The translations under genes were made by a program, and so were the position numbers. The notes beneath the pieces are model-generated. The model was given only the letters and a program-made list of their open reading frames with translations. It ran no database searches and was not told the origin of the DNA. Shown here in pieces: positions 42,138 through 50,910 of a stretch of DNA of 64,000 nt. Positions within the stretch are counted from its first letter, which is position 1, and every line of letters begins with the position of its first letter. Source of the stretch: an uncultured Castellaniella sp. GTDB taxonomy: Bacteria > Pseudomonadota > Gammaproteobacteria > Burkholderiales > Burkholderiaceae_B. The DNA lies in NCBI RefSeq assembly GCF_937988725.1, contig NZ_CALKHS010000008.1:205726-269725 (forward strand), in the 5' to 3' direction.

Positions 42138-42929
42138 GTGCTTTCCGGAGCGCTGCTCGACGCCGCCATCGTGCGGCTGCTGGCCACGGCCGCCGTGATC
42201 ATCGGCGTCAGTTGGTCGGTCAAGCTTTTCGGGCCGCTCATCGGCGGCGTCCTGGCGGGGCTGCCCATCACCCTGGGGCCGGGCTTCTATTTCCTGGCGG
42301 GCCAGGCGGAGCCTGATTTCGTCGCGCAAACGGCATCCTATGCCCTGCTGTCCCTGTGCGCGACGCAAAGCTTTCTGCCGGCCTACATTCTGCTTGCCAG
42401 GCGGGCGGGTCCTGCGACGGCGCTCGCGGGCGGATTGGCCGCCTGGGCGCTGATCGCGTCGTTTCTGCGTTTTCTGCCGTCGCCGCTGTGGCTGGGGCTG
42501 CTGCTGTTCGCGGGCGCGACGCTGCTGTTCCGGCGGCTTGCGCGGCGCGCGCTGCTGCCTGTGACGACGCTGGGCGGCAAGGCGGGGTGGGGAACCCTGC
42601 TGCTGCGCGGCGTGCTCGCCGGCATCCTGGTGGCGGGCGTGACGACCCAGAGCCATCGCCTGGGATCGACGCTGTCCGGCATCCTCCTGTCCTTTCCGAT
42701 CGGGTTCAGCGTCATCTCCTTCACTCTGCACCAGCAGATGGGCAACGCCGTCGTCATGGCGACGCTGTATTCCGCCATCCTGGGCACGTCCAGTCTTGCC
42801 GGGTTCTGCGCCTTCATGGCGCTGGCCGCGCCGCACATGGGGCCGTATGCGGCGCTGGCCGTCGCGCTGCTCGCCGCGTTCGCCGTCACGTTCATGCTGC
42901 TGGCCTGGCGCCGCGCGCAAGCCGTCTGA
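42138..42929 (+). CDS. Hypothetical multi-pass membrane protein with internal duplication
   Basis: 263 residues, about eight predicted hydrophobic helices. I do not recognise a characterised family with certainty. The two halves look related: FGPLIGGVLAGLPITLGPGF in the first and LGSTLSGILLSFPIGFSVIS in the second occupy equivalent places, each a G-rich helix pair ending in P-I-x-x-G/S. The GTG at 42138 is used because GGGGGG lies five bases upstream; the GTG at 42132 is too close to it. No ATG fits. A small-molecule transporter is a reasonable guess from topology only. Confidence 0.65.
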   Translation: MLSGALLDAAIVRLLATAAVIIGVSWSVKLFGPLIGGVLAGLPITLGPGFYFLAGQAEPDFVAQTASYALLSLCATQSFLPAYILLARRAGPATALAGGLAAWALIASFLRFLPSPLWLGLLLFAGATLLFRRLARRALLPVTTLGGKAGWGTLLLRGVLAGILVAGVTTQSHRLGSTLSGILLSFPIGFSVISFTLHQQMGNAVVMATLYSAILGTSSLAGFCAFMALAAPHMGPYAALAVALLAAFAVTFMLLAWRRAQAV

Positions 42930-43005
42930 TCCAGGTCATATACCAGCACGCGCCGTATGGATATGATCTTTCCTGAGCGAAATGATTTCGCCTTGGGAGA
43001 TCGCC

Positions 43006-44271
43006 ATGTCCTCAGAGTCGTCGCCGCATCCGGCGCCTGTTTCTCGTCAGGCGCTGTCCGTGCTGTTTTCCAGCACCTTCGCCTTCACGGTCTGTTTCGC
43101 CATCTGGACCATGTTCTCCGTCCTGGGCGTGCCGCTGAAGACCGAACTGCATCTGAATGAAACCCAGTTCGGCCTGCTGATCGCCACACCGGTGTTGACG
43201 GGTTCCCTGATCCGGGTGCCTCTGGGCATGCTGACCGACCGTTTCGGCGGGCGGATCGTCTTTTTCCTGGTGCTGCTGATCTGCGTGCCGCCCCTCTACC
43301 TGATGGGGCATGCCACGACTTATGCCCAATTCCTGGTCCTGGCGCTGTTCGTCGGCCTGGCCGGCGGCACGTTCGCCGTGGGAACGCCCTATGTGGCCCG
43401 CTGGTTCGTCCCGGAAAGGCGCGGCTTCGCGATGGGGATATTCGGCGCCGGCAATTCGGGGTCCGCGCTGAACATGTTCGTCGCGCCCCTGGTGATCGGC
43501 GCCTTCGGCTGGGCCATGCTGCCCAAGGCCTATGCCGCGCTGATGCTGGGCACGGCGATCCTGTTCTGGCTGTTCAGCCATTCGGATCCATCCCATCGCA
43601 TGCCGGCGGGCGCGGGCGTTCTGCAGCAGCTGAGCGTGCTGAAGGACCCCCGCGTCTGGCGGTATTGCCAATACTATTCGGTGGTGTTCGGCGGCTATGT
43701 GGCGCTGGCCTTGTGGATCACGAAATACTATGTGGCGGAATACGGCTTCGACCTGACCCTGGCCGCTTTCCTGGCCATGATCTTTTCCTTGCCGGGCGGG
43801 GTGCTGCGGGCTCTGGGGGGCTGGTTTTCGGACCGCTTCGGCGCCTACACCGTCACCTGGTGGGTGATGTGGGTGTGCTGGGTGTGTTTCTTCCTGCTGT
43901 CCTATCCGCAGACGCAGATGACGGTCCAGACCCTGAGCGGCCCGGTGTCGCTGCACATCGGTCTGAACGCCACGGCGTTCACGATTCTGCTGTTCATCGT
44001 CGGGGTGGCCATGGCGATCGGCAAGGCGTCCGTCTTCAAGTTCATCAGCGACGACTATTCGGACAACATCGGCGCGGTGTCGGGCGTGGTGGGGCTGGCC
44101 GGCGGCCTGGGCGGGTTCGTCCTGCCGATCCTGTTCGGCATCCTGCTGGACGTCACCGGGGTCTATTCCAGCGCGTTCATGCTGCTGTACGGCGCCGTCT
44201 GCGTGTCGCTGGTGTTCATGCACTATTCGTACCGGCGGGCGCCGCGCGCCGGTACGGAATTGGCGGAGTGA
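43006..44271 (+). CDS. NarK-type nitrate/nitrite MFS transporter
   Basis: 421 residues, 12 membrane helices. The NNP-family signature region GLAGGTFAVGTPYVARWFVP with GFAMGIFGAGNSGSALN, and the second half VVGLAGGLGGFVLPILFGIL, fit nitrate/nitrite transporters. The start MSSESSPHPAPV has a GGGAGA SD sequence; the ATG at 42982 has none. No nitrate reductase or NarXL gene is nearby, so the role may be nitrate uptake for assimilation or another anion. It is convergent with the metal-binding protein gene, one base apart. Confidence 0.82.
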   Translation: MSSESSPHPAPVSRQALSVLFSSTFAFTVCFAIWTMFSVLGVPLKTELHLNETQFGLLIATPVLTGSLIRVPLGMLTDRFGGRIVFFLVLLICVPPLYLMGHATTYAQFLVLALFVGLAGGTFAVGTPYVARWFVPERRGFAMGIFGAGNSGSALNMFVAPLVIGAFGWAMLPKAYAALMLGTAILFWLFSHSDPSHRMPAGAGVLQQLSVLKDPRVWRYCQYYSVVFGGYVALALWITKYYVAEYGFDLTLAAFLAMIFSLPGGVLRALGGWFSDRFGAYTVTWWVMWVCWVCFFLLSYPQTQMTVQTLSGPVSLHIGLNATAFTILLFIVGVAMAIGKASVFKFISDDYSDNIGAVSGVVGLAGGLGGFVLPILFGILLDVTGVYSSAFMLLYGAVCVSLVFMHYSYRRAPRAGTELAE

Positions 44272-44272
44272 A

Positions 44273-44557
44273 TTACCCCCCACACCCCCCGCAGCAGTTG
44301 CCGTCCTGGCCGTGGACCGGCTTCAGGGCTTCGTAGCCGGCGTCGGCGACGGCGACCTGCAGGCGCTGGGTGGAGACCTGGGCGGTGTCGAACGTGACGG
44401 TGGCTTTTTCGTCGGCCAGCGACACGCTGACCTGCGAGACGCCGGGAATCGCGGCCAGGACGCGGTCCAGCTTGTCGGCACAGTCGGGGCCGCGCAGGCC
44501 CACCAGGCGCATGGTTTCGGTCTTCTGGGATGATCGTTTCAGGGTTTCGGCTTGCAT
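44273..44557 (-). CDS. Atypical heavy-metal-associated (HMA) domain protein
   Basis: 94 residues with a ferredoxin-like HMA fold: LVGLRGPDCADKLDRVL, then AIPGVSQVSVSLADEKATVT and FD. Normal HMA domains carry C-x-x-C in the first loop. Here the first Cys position is Gly23 and only Cys26 remains. A Cys/Gly tail (NCCGGCGG) at the C-terminus supplies three cysteines and might make the metal site. AGGA lies 5 nt before the ATG; Met16 is a second possible start. An AT-rich palindrome lies upstream. Confidence 0.75.
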   Translation of the reverse strand: MQAETLKRSSQKTETMRLVGLRGPDCADKLDRVLAAIPGVSQVSVSLADEKATVTFDTAQVSTQRLQVAVADAGYEALKPVHGQDGNCCGGCGG

Positions 44558-44602
44558 GGGTCCTCGCGCGCGGGGAAATGCCCTTGAACGGGGCAGGGTT
44601 AT

Positions 44603-44623
44603 AGATACATATAAAATATATCT
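44603..44623. promoter_or_regulatory. AT-rich imperfect inverted repeat upstream of the HMA gene
   Basis: AGATACATAT-A-AAATATATCT, imperfect palindrome within a strikingly AT-rich patch between two GC-rich genes, 46-66 bp before the HMA start. Size and composition recall ArsR/SmtB- or BigR-type metal/sulfur sensor operators. No regulator gene is adjacent. Confidence 0.35.
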
Positions 44624-44718
44624 TAAGATCGGCTAGTATAGCAGTGCCTGTCCGCCTGCGTGTCGAATCGCGCGGCGGGAATCGCGTCGAACGCCGCCGT
44701 TGACGCCAGGATGCCCAC

Positions 44719-45852
44719 ATGTCCGAATCACCCGTCCGCCGAATCGCCCACCTGGATATGGATGCGTTCTTCGCATCCGTGGAATTGCTGCGCTATCCGG
44801 ATCTGCGCGGGCAGCCGGTGGTGATCGGCGGGCGCGGCGAACCGCCCGAGGATGGCCGTTACGCGCGGCTGCGCGATTATGTGGGGCGCGGGGTCATCAC
44901 CACCGCCACCTACGAGGCGCGGGCGTTCGGCGTGCATTCGGCCATGGGCATGATGAAGGCCGCCCGGCTGGCGCCCGACGCCGTGCTGCTGCCGGTGAAC
45001 TTCGCGGCCTATCGCCATTATTCGCGCCTGTTCAAAGAGGCCGTGGCGGCCATCGCGCCCCGGATCGAGGACCGCGGCATCGATGAAATCTACATCGACC
45101 TGACGGGGATGCCGGAGGATTCGGAGACGCTGGCGCGGCGGTTGAAGCGGGCGGTGCGCGATGCGACCGGCCTGGTGTGCTCCATCGGCGTTTCACCCAA
45201 CAAGCTGCTGTCCAAGATCGCTTCGGACCTGGACAAGCCCGATGGCATGACGCTGATCGGCACCGGCGATCTGCAGCGGCGCATCTGGCCGCTGCCGGTC
45301 TCGAAGGTCAACGGCATCGGCCCCAAGGCCACCCGCCGCCTGCAAGGCATGGGCATCGAGACCATCGCGCAGCTGGCGGCGGCCGCGCCGGACCGGCTGC
45401 AGGACGCCTTCGGCCTGGGCATGGCGCAATGGCTGCTGGACGTGGCTCACGGCATCGACGACCGGCCGGTGGTCGTGGAGTCCGAACCGCGCTCGATCAG
45501 CCGGGAAACGACGTTCGAGCGCGACCTGCACGTGGTGCGGGACAAGGCCGCGCTGTCGGCCATCTTCCGGGAATTGTGCGAACACCTGGCCCGGGATCTG
45601 GCGCGCAAGCGGGTGCGCGGGGCCACCATCGGCATCAAGCTGCGGTTCGACGACTTCCGCATCGTGACCCGCGACCTGACCCTGGACGAGGCCGTCGGGG
45701 ACGTCGACGCCATCCACCGGGCGGCGGGGCAGTGCCTGAAGCGGGTGACGCTGGACCGGCGCCTGCGCCTGCTGGGGGTGCGGGCCGGCAAGCTGGAACC
45801 GGTCGACGACGAGAGCGCCGCGCGGCATCCGGTGCAGTTGTCCCTGTACTGA
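44719..45852 (+). CDS. dinB: DNA polymerase IV (Y family)
   Basis: Translesion polymerase, 377 residues. Catalytic acidic residues: HLDMDAFFASVE near the N-terminus and DRGIDEIYIDLTGM (Asp-Glu) about 90 residues later. CSIGVSPNKLLSKIASDLDK and KVNGIGPKATRRLQGMGI (helix-hairpin-helix) follow. It has an Arg/Gly-rich insertion (GGRGEPPEDGRYARLRDYVG) in the finger region, as in many Burkholderiales homologues. It ends QLSLY, a beta-clamp-binding peptide. No LexA box (CTGT-N8-ACAG) was found upstream. Confidence 0.95.
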   Translation: MSESPVRRIAHLDMDAFFASVELLRYPDLRGQPVVIGGRGEPPEDGRYARLRDYVGRGVITTATYEARAFGVHSAMGMMKAARLAPDAVLLPVNFAAYRHYSRLFKEAVAAIAPRIEDRGIDEIYIDLTGMPEDSETLARRLKRAVRDATGLVCSIGVSPNKLLSKIASDLDKPDGMTLIGTGDLQRRIWPLPVSKVNGIGPKATRRLQGMGIETIAQLAAAAPDRLQDAFGLGMAQWLLDVAHGIDDRPVVVESEPRSISRETTFERDLHVVRDKAALSAIFRELCEHLARDLARKRVRGATIGIKLRFDDFRIVTRDLTLDEAVGDVDAIHRAAGQCLKRVTLDRRLRLLGVRAGKLEPVDDESAARHPVQLSLY

Positions 45853-45900
45853 TCCGTCCGCCGTAGCGGGCGCGCAGGTCGGTCGTGCGGATCTTCTGCC

Positions 45901-46773
45901 TCAGAAATCGAATTCCGGCTCGATGGCGTCGCCCGCCCGCAGCCAGTGTTCGCCGTCCGGCAGGGCGGCGATGGCGTTCACGCCGAACAGCACGCCTTGT
46001 TCGAATTGGCGGTGCCGCGCCAGGGTGCGGCCCGGTTCGGAGGCGGTGTCGCCGGTCAGGGGATCCACGTTCGGGATCGGGCAGCGGGCGCAGGCCTTCA
46101 CGAAGGCGAATCCCAGGCCCCCGGTGCGGAAACCGGCCAGGTGGTCCTCGTCGTAGGGCTCCAGGCCTTCCAGCACGATATTGGGCCGGAAGCGGATCAT
46201 GTCCACCGCCGGATGGCCGTCGTTCGCCAGCTGCCCGTTCAATTCGTCCAGGGAATGCCGGTTGGTGACCAGGAACGGAAAGCCGTCGGCAAAGGCGAAG
46301 GCGTGTCGGTCCACGGGCAGGAACGATTGCGGCCAGTCCGGATGGGTCTGGATCCATTGCGTCATGTGGCGCATGCTGGCCAGGCGGTGGGCGCGGGGAT
46401 GGATGTGCAGCAGGCGGCAGGGCGCGCCCAGGAAGCCGCTGAGCCAGCGCGCGACCTCGTCGCCCTGATCGGCCCCTGCGGTTTCGGTGCCCCAGATGGC
46501 GACCGGGACAGCGGGCAGCTCGCCGCCCGTGACCGGCGCGAAGCAGTCCGGCTGGCCGGGCGCCTTCAGCCAGACGCCGTCGGGCTGGGGCGTGGGCCGG
46601 ATCAGCACCATGCGGGGGTGCTGGCGCTGGGTCATGAAGACGCCCCGGTCGTCGACGATGACCCAGTGGCGGTCGTATTCCAGGCCGGCGCCGCTGACGC
46701 GGATGCGGTCGTGGCGGATGCCCGCGCAGGATTTCACGGGGTAGCTGTACAGGCTGTGGATGGCCAGGGGCAT
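45901..46773 (-). CDS. MOSC-domain protein (mARC/YcbX-like)
   Basis: 290 residues. An N-terminal MOSC beta-barrel part begins with SLYSYPVKSCAGIRHDRIRV. A MOSC domain follows, with VTNRHSLDELN and ACARCPIPNVDPLTGDTAS; the Cys before PIPNVDP is the molybdenum-cofactor ligand in YcbX and mARC proteins, which reduce N-hydroxylated compounds. No C-terminal ferredoxin domain is present (E. coli YcbX has one). The start MPLAIHSLYS follows a weak SD region. Confidence 0.82.
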   Translation of the reverse strand: MPLAIHSLYSYPVKSCAGIRHDRIRVSGAGLEYDRHWVIVDDRGVFMTQRQHPRMVLIRPTPQPDGVWLKAPGQPDCFAPVTGGELPAVPVAIWGTETAGADQGDEVARWLSGFLGAPCRLLHIHPRAHRLASMRHMTQWIQTHPDWPQSFLPVDRHAFAFADGFPFLVTNRHSLDELNGQLANDGHPAVDMIRFRPNIVLEGLEPYDEDHLAGFRTGGLGFAFVKACARCPIPNVDPLTGDTASEPGRTLARHRQFEQGVLFGVNAIAALPDGEHWLRAGDAIEPEFDF

Positions 46774-46975
46774 GATCGGGGTCGGAACAGGGGGACAAGG
46801 CGAATATTCTAATCTCAGGCCGGCGCGCCGCACGGACCCGCGCGAAATGCCGCTCATGGACCGGCCCCGCCCGCGCGCAGGCGGCCGCGCGGCGCCCCGG
46901 AAGGGGAAATCCGAAAATGCCGTAGCATGACGGATTCGCCGACATCCTTTGGCGCGAATTCCGCTGGAGCTCCTC

Positions 46976-47869
46976 ATGCCCTTGAAAGACATCCTGGCCG
47001 CCTTGGTCGTCATCGTGGTCTGGGGGGCGAATTTCGTGGTCATCAAATTCGGGGTGGACGAAATCCCGCCGATGCTGCTGGGGGCGCTGCGGTTCCTCTT
47101 CGTGGCCTTTCCCGCGATCTTCTTCGTTCCTCGCCCGGCCGTCCCCTGGCGCTATGTGGCGGGATACGGGGCCACCATCTGCCTGGGACAGTTCGTCTTC
47201 CTGTTTCTCGCCATCTACCTGGGCATGCCGGCGGGGCTGGCGTCCCTGGTGCTGCAGGCGCAGGCGTTCTTCACGGTGGCGATCGCGGCGCTGGCGCTGC
47301 GCGAGTCCATCCGCGCCCATCATGTGCTGGGCATGGGACTGGCCGTGGCGGGCCTGGTGATGCTGGATGCCGGGGCGGATTCGACCGCGGTGCCGCTGAC
47401 GGGCTTCCTGCTGACGCTGCTGGCGGCCTTCAGTTGGGCCTGCGGCAACATCGTGCTGAAACGCGCGGGCCAGGTGCGCATGTTGTCCATGGTGGTGTGG
47501 GGGGCGCTGCTGCCGCCGATTCCGTTCCTGCTGCTGTCGGCCGCGTTCGAAGGCCCGGATCGCATGCTCGACAGCTTGACGCATCTGAGCTGGCGGGCGG
47601 TGGGGGTCGTGGTGTATCTGTCGGGCGTGGCGACGCTGGTGGGGTATGTGCTCTGGGGCCGTTTGCTGTCGCGCCATCCCGTTGCGCGCGTGGCGCCGCT
47701 CAGCCTGCTGATCCCCGTGGTGGGGCTGTTGTGCGCCGACTGGACCCTGGGCGAACGCCTGGGACCGTGGCAGTGGCTGGGCGGCGGTGTGGTATTGATC
47801 GGACTGACCGTCAACCTGTTTGGCGCCCGGTGGGCCGCATGGCTGCGGAACCGCGCGCAACCGACCTAA
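46976..47869 (+). CDS. EamA-family exporter (drug/metabolite transporter superfamily)
   Basis: 297 residues with ten predicted helices in two EamA repeats. The first repeat begins ALVVIVVWGANFVVIKFGVD and the second FLLTLLAAFSWACGNIVLKR. Relatives export O-acetylserine, cysteine and other amino acids; the substrate is inferred only. The start MPLKDILAAL has a GGAG SD sequence eight bases upstream. It is followed by an acetylornithine-type aminotransferase on the same strand, 37 bp later. Confidence 0.85.
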   Translation: MPLKDILAALVVIVVWGANFVVIKFGVDEIPPMLLGALRFLFVAFPAIFFVPRPAVPWRYVAGYGATICLGQFVFLFLAIYLGMPAGLASLVLQAQAFFTVAIAALALRESIRAHHVLGMGLAVAGLVMLDAGADSTAVPLTGFLLTLLAAFSWACGNIVLKRAGQVRMLSMVVWGALLPPIPFLLLSAAFEGPDRMLDSLTHLSWRAVGVVVYLSGVATLVGYVLWGRLLSRHPVARVAPLSLLIPVVGLLCADWTLGERLGPWQWLGGGVVLIGLTVNLFGARWAAWLRNRAQPT

Positions 47870-47906
47870 AATACCCCTTTTGGCGTTTTGACTGGAATTC
47901 ATACCC

Positions 47907-49097
47907 ATGACCATTGATCGCGCAGGGATCAACGCCCTGATGGAAATTACGTCGCGCCCCGAACTGGTGTTCGTCAGCGGCCAGGGCGCCTGGCTGCAGG
48001 ACAATGCCGGCAAGCGTTATCTGGATTTCATCCAGGGCTGGGCGGTGAACTGCCTGGGGCATAACCCGGCGCCCATGATCGACGCCCTGGCGCGGCAATC
48101 GCATGCGCTGATCAATCCTTCGCCGGCTTTCTACAACCAGCCGTCCATCGATCTGGCCAGGCGCATCGTGGAAGCGTCCTGCTTCGACCGGGTGTTCTTC
48201 GCCAACAGCGGCGCGGAAGCCAACGAGGGCGCGATCAAGCTGGCCCGCAAATGGGGCCAGCTGCACCGCAAGGGCGCCTACAAGATCATCACTTTCGACC
48301 ACAGCTTCCATGGCCGCACGCTGGCGACCATGTCCGCGTCGGGCAAGGCGGGCTGGGACGTGAAGTTCGCGCCCCAGGTCGACGGTTTCCCCAAGGCGGA
48401 CCTGAACGACCTGGATTCCGTCCGCGCCCTGATCGACGATCAGACCGTGGCCGTGATGCTGGAGCCCGTCCAGGGCGAGGCCGGCGTCATCCCCGCCACC
48501 CGCGAGTTCCTGCAGGGCCTGCGCGCGCTGACCCGCGAAAAAGGCCTGCTGCTGATCGTGGACGAGGTGCAGACCGGCATGGGCCGCACCGGCCGGATGT
48601 TCGCCTACCAGCACGCCGGCATCGAGCCCGACATCATGACCCTGGGCAAGGGCATCGGCGGCGGCGTCCCGCTGTCGGCGCTGTGCGCCCGCGAGGCGGT
48701 CTGCTGCTTCGAGCATGGCGACCAGGGCGGCACCTACAACGGCAATCCCCTGATGACGGCGGTCGGCGTGGCCGTGTTCGACGTCCTGGCGGCCCCCGGG
48801 TTCATGGAATCGGTCAACGAACGCGCCCGCCAGCTGTCGGCCGGGCTGATGGCGCTGTCCGACAAATGGGGCATGCGGGGCGAACGCGGGGTCGGCCTGC
48901 TGCGCGCGCTGATCATGGACCGCGACGACGGCCCCGCCCTGGTGGCGGCCGCCCGCGATCGCGCCCCCGAAGGCCTGCTGCTGAACGCGCCGCGCGGCAA
49001 TCTGCTGCGTTTCATGCCCGCCCTGAACGTGTCGACCGAGGAAATCGACACCATGCTGGCCTGGCTGGATGCGCTGGTGAAGCAGGTACGCGGCTGA
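47907..49097 (+). CDS. argD: Acetylornithine/succinyldiaminopimelate aminotransferase-like enzyme
   Basis: Class III PLP aminotransferase of 396 residues. Signatures: FANSGAEANEGAIKLARKWG, DHSFHGRTLATMSASGK, LLLIVDEVQTGMGRTGRMFA and IMTLGKGIGGGVPLSALCAR (the Lys binds PLP). The overall length and block order fit ArgD, which acts in arginine biosynthesis. The gene stands apart from other arg genes, so a different diamine or keto acid substrate cannot be excluded. Confidence 0.85.
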   Translation: MTIDRAGINALMEITSRPELVFVSGQGAWLQDNAGKRYLDFIQGWAVNCLGHNPAPMIDALARQSHALINPSPAFYNQPSIDLARRIVEASCFDRVFFANSGAEANEGAIKLARKWGQLHRKGAYKIITFDHSFHGRTLATMSASGKAGWDVKFAPQVDGFPKADLNDLDSVRALIDDQTVAVMLEPVQGEAGVIPATREFLQGLRALTREKGLLLIVDEVQTGMGRTGRMFAYQHAGIEPDIMTLGKGIGGGVPLSALCAREAVCCFEHGDQGGTYNGNPLMTAVGVAVFDVLAAPGFMESVNERARQLSAGLMALSDKWGMRGERGVGLLRALIMDRDDGPALVAAARDRAPEGLLLNAPRGNLLRFMPALNVSTEEIDTMLAWLDALVKQVRG

Positions 49098-49133
49098 CGA
49101 GGGCCGCGTTCCGACGGACGCGGCGCGCCCGGC

Positions 49134-49928
49134 TCAGCCCAGCTGGCGGTAGATGGCTTCGGCCAGCACGTGCAGCCGCTCGCGTGGCAGGGCCGCGCTG
49201 ACCGCGTAGCCCTGGCGCCCGTCGATCCAGTAGAAGCCCAGGGTCGACCCGTCGCGGGTCCACTGGAAGGCCGTCGGCGCGGCGGCGGTCGTTTTCCCCT
49301 GCGGCAGCACCGAAACGTAGAGCGTCACGCGTTCGCCGGCCGCGTCCTGGTACATGAACTGCGCGCGCGCCTGCCCGGCTTCGCCCGGCAGCAGGCGGCC
49401 GCCCACCAGGTGAAAGCCCTGGGCGTCGAGCGTCGGCACCTTCAGCGGCACGCCCAGCCGCTTGGACAGCCATTGCACCAGGTGCGCCTGCTGTTGCGCC
49501 GCCACCTCCACGGGGTGGCGCTGTTCCGGCACGTAGACCGCATGGGCGGCCGCCGCCTCGCGCACGAAGACCGGCAGCTGCGCCAGGGCGCCCGCCGCCG
49601 GCGGCGAGGCGTCGTGTCCCGCGCCGCCCAGGCCGTAGCCTGTGCCCAGCCCCAGCGCGAGCATCATCCCCGCCGCCAGCGCGTGCGGCCAGCGCCATTG
49701 CAGCGGCGGCCGGCGCAGCGCGCGGCGCAGCCTCGGCGGCACCGGCTCGTCCAGCACCTGGGCGTGCAGGGCTTGCAGGCCGGCGCATTGCGCCTGCAGG
49801 GCGGCGGCGCGGGCCGCCTCGTCGGGGTGCGCCGACAGCCATTGCGCCACTTCCGCGGCGCGCTCGGGCGCCAGCTCTCCATCCACCCAGGCATGGAGCG
49901 TGGTTTCGTCGGGGCGGTTCATGGACAT
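49134..49928 (-). CDS. Anti-sigma factor (membrane-anchored)
   Basis: 264 residues. The N-terminal cytosolic part (MSMNRPDETTLHAWVDGELA) matches ZAS-like anti-sigma domains but lacks the zinc HxxxCxxC triad. One membrane helix (PHALAAGMMLALGLGTGYGL) is at about residue 80-100, followed by a periplasmic domain of about 160 residues. It starts directly after the ECF sigma gene (14-bp gap), and such pairs normally form a sigma/anti-sigma switch. The ATG at 49928 has AAGGA upstream; 49922 is the alternative. Confidence 0.82.
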   Translation of the reverse strand: MSMNRPDETTLHAWVDGELAPERAAEVAQWLSAHPDEAARAAALQAQCAGLQALHAQVLDEPVPPRLRRALRRPPLQWRWPHALAAGMMLALGLGTGYGLGGAGHDASPPAAGALAQLPVFVREAAAAHAVYVPEQRHPVEVAAQQQAHLVQWLSKRLGVPLKVPTLDAQGFHLVGGRLLPGEAGQARAQFMYQDAAGERVTLYVSVLPQGKTTAAAPTAFQWTRDGSTLGFYWIDGRQGYAVSAALPRERLHVLAEAIYRQLG

Positions 49929-49941
49929 CGATCGCATTCCT

Positions 49942-50466
49942 TCATTTGACGGCCTTCAAAGCCACCCTGGAAGGCGCTTCTCCCTCCATCAGGCGCCGCA
50001 GCTGCTCGCGCGCCCGCGCCAGGCGGGACATCACCGTGCCGATGGGGATGCCGAGCATCCGCGCCGTCTCGGCATAGCTGTATTGTTCCATCGCCACCAG
50101 CAGCAACACCTCGCGCGCCTGCGGCGCCAGCAGCGCCAACGCGCGTTCCAGGTCGAGCCGCAGCCCCAGGGCTGGCGTGGGATCGTGCCCCGGCTCGGGG
50201 GCTTCGTCCCAGTCGATCGTGCGCTCCCGCGCCGCCTCCCGCCACTGGTTGGCGAAGAGGTTGTGCATCAGGGTGAGCAGCCAGCCGCGCAGCGCCGCCT
50301 GGACCTGGTCCGCGGGCGCGGCCGGCGGCCGCCACAGCGCCCATTTCTGGCAGGCCCGCTCCAGCGTGTCCTGCACCAGGTCGTCCGCGCGCGCGGCGTC
50401 GCCCACCAGCGCCCGCGCGTAGCGGCGCAGGCGGGGGATGTGGGCGGCGGCGTCGTCGATGTCCAC
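49942..50466 (-). CDS. ECF RNA polymerase sigma factor
   Basis: 174 residues, region 2 and region 4 only. Region 2: RLRRYARALVGDAARADDLV and QDTLERACQKWALWR. Region 4: LALLAPQAREVLLLVAMEQY and SYAETARMLGIPIGTVMSRL, a typical helix-turn-helix. It lies between the secreted protein gene (16 bp upstream) and the anti-sigma gene, forming a three-gene operon. Confidence 0.93.
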   Translation of the reverse strand: MDIDDAAAHIPRLRRYARALVGDAARADDLVQDTLERACQKWALWRPPAAPADQVQAALRGWLLTLMHNLFANQWREAARERTIDWDEAPEPGHDPTPALGLRLDLERALALLAPQAREVLLLVAMEQYSYAETARMLGIPIGTVMSRLARAREQLRRLMEGEAPSRVALKAVK

Positions 50467-50482
50467 GCGCGCGGGATCGTTC

Positions 50483-50878
50483 TCAGGGTTTGGCGGCGTG
50501 CCAGGCGCCCTTGAGGAAACCGTCGCCCGTCTTGTCCCCGGGTTTGGCGTCCTTGGTCCAGTAGTAGAGCGGACGGCCCTTGTAGGCCCATTGCTTGCTG
50601 CCGTCGTCGCGGTTCACCACGCTCCAGTCGCCGGTGGCGGCGGCCCCGCCGGGCGCCATCAGCGGCGGCCAATTGGTGGCGCAGCCGCCGTTGCACACGC
50701 TCTTGCCCGAACCCGTGGCGTCCTTGTCGAAGACATAGAGCGTCATCTGGTTGGGGCCGACCAGCACGCCGTCCATGGCGGTGGCCGGCGCCTGGGCCTG
50801 AGCGTGAGCCGCGGGCGCCAGGGCGCAGGCGGCCAGCAGCATCGGGCCGAGGATGGAAAAGGAAGCGGAACGAGTCAT
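50483..50878 (-). CDS. Exported COG4315-type repeat protein, possible lipoprotein
   Basis: 131 residues. The signal sequence MTRSASFSILGPMLLAAC ends in a lipobox-like LAAC; a normal signal peptidase site AHA-QA also follows. The mature part has the COG4315 pattern LYVFDKDATGSGKSVCNGGC and ATNWPPLMAPGGA, then KGRPLYYWTKDAKPGDKTGD. The function of the family is unknown. An AAGGAG SD sequence lies upstream. It is the first gene of the ECF sigma operon, an arrangement found in several betaproteobacteria, suggesting cell-envelope or redox-stress response. Confidence 0.8.
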   Translation of the reverse strand: MTRSASFSILGPMLLAACALAPAAHAQAQAPATAMDGVLVGPNQMTLYVFDKDATGSGKSVCNGGCATNWPPLMAPGGAAATGDWSVVNRDDGSKQWAYKGRPLYYWTKDAKPGDKTGDGFLKGAWHAAKP

Positions 50879-50910
50879 GGCGGTTCTCCTTGCTTGGGTT
50901 GGTCTGCGGT

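Noticed and set aside
44640..44718. LexA box before dinB
   Set aside because: No CTGT-N8-ACAG pattern could be found in the upstream sequence.
45635..48013. 792-codon minus-strand open frame
   Set aside because: It crosses the MOSC gene in another frame and the dinB, EamA and argD genes; low-complexity Arg/Gln/His composition. A shadow frame.
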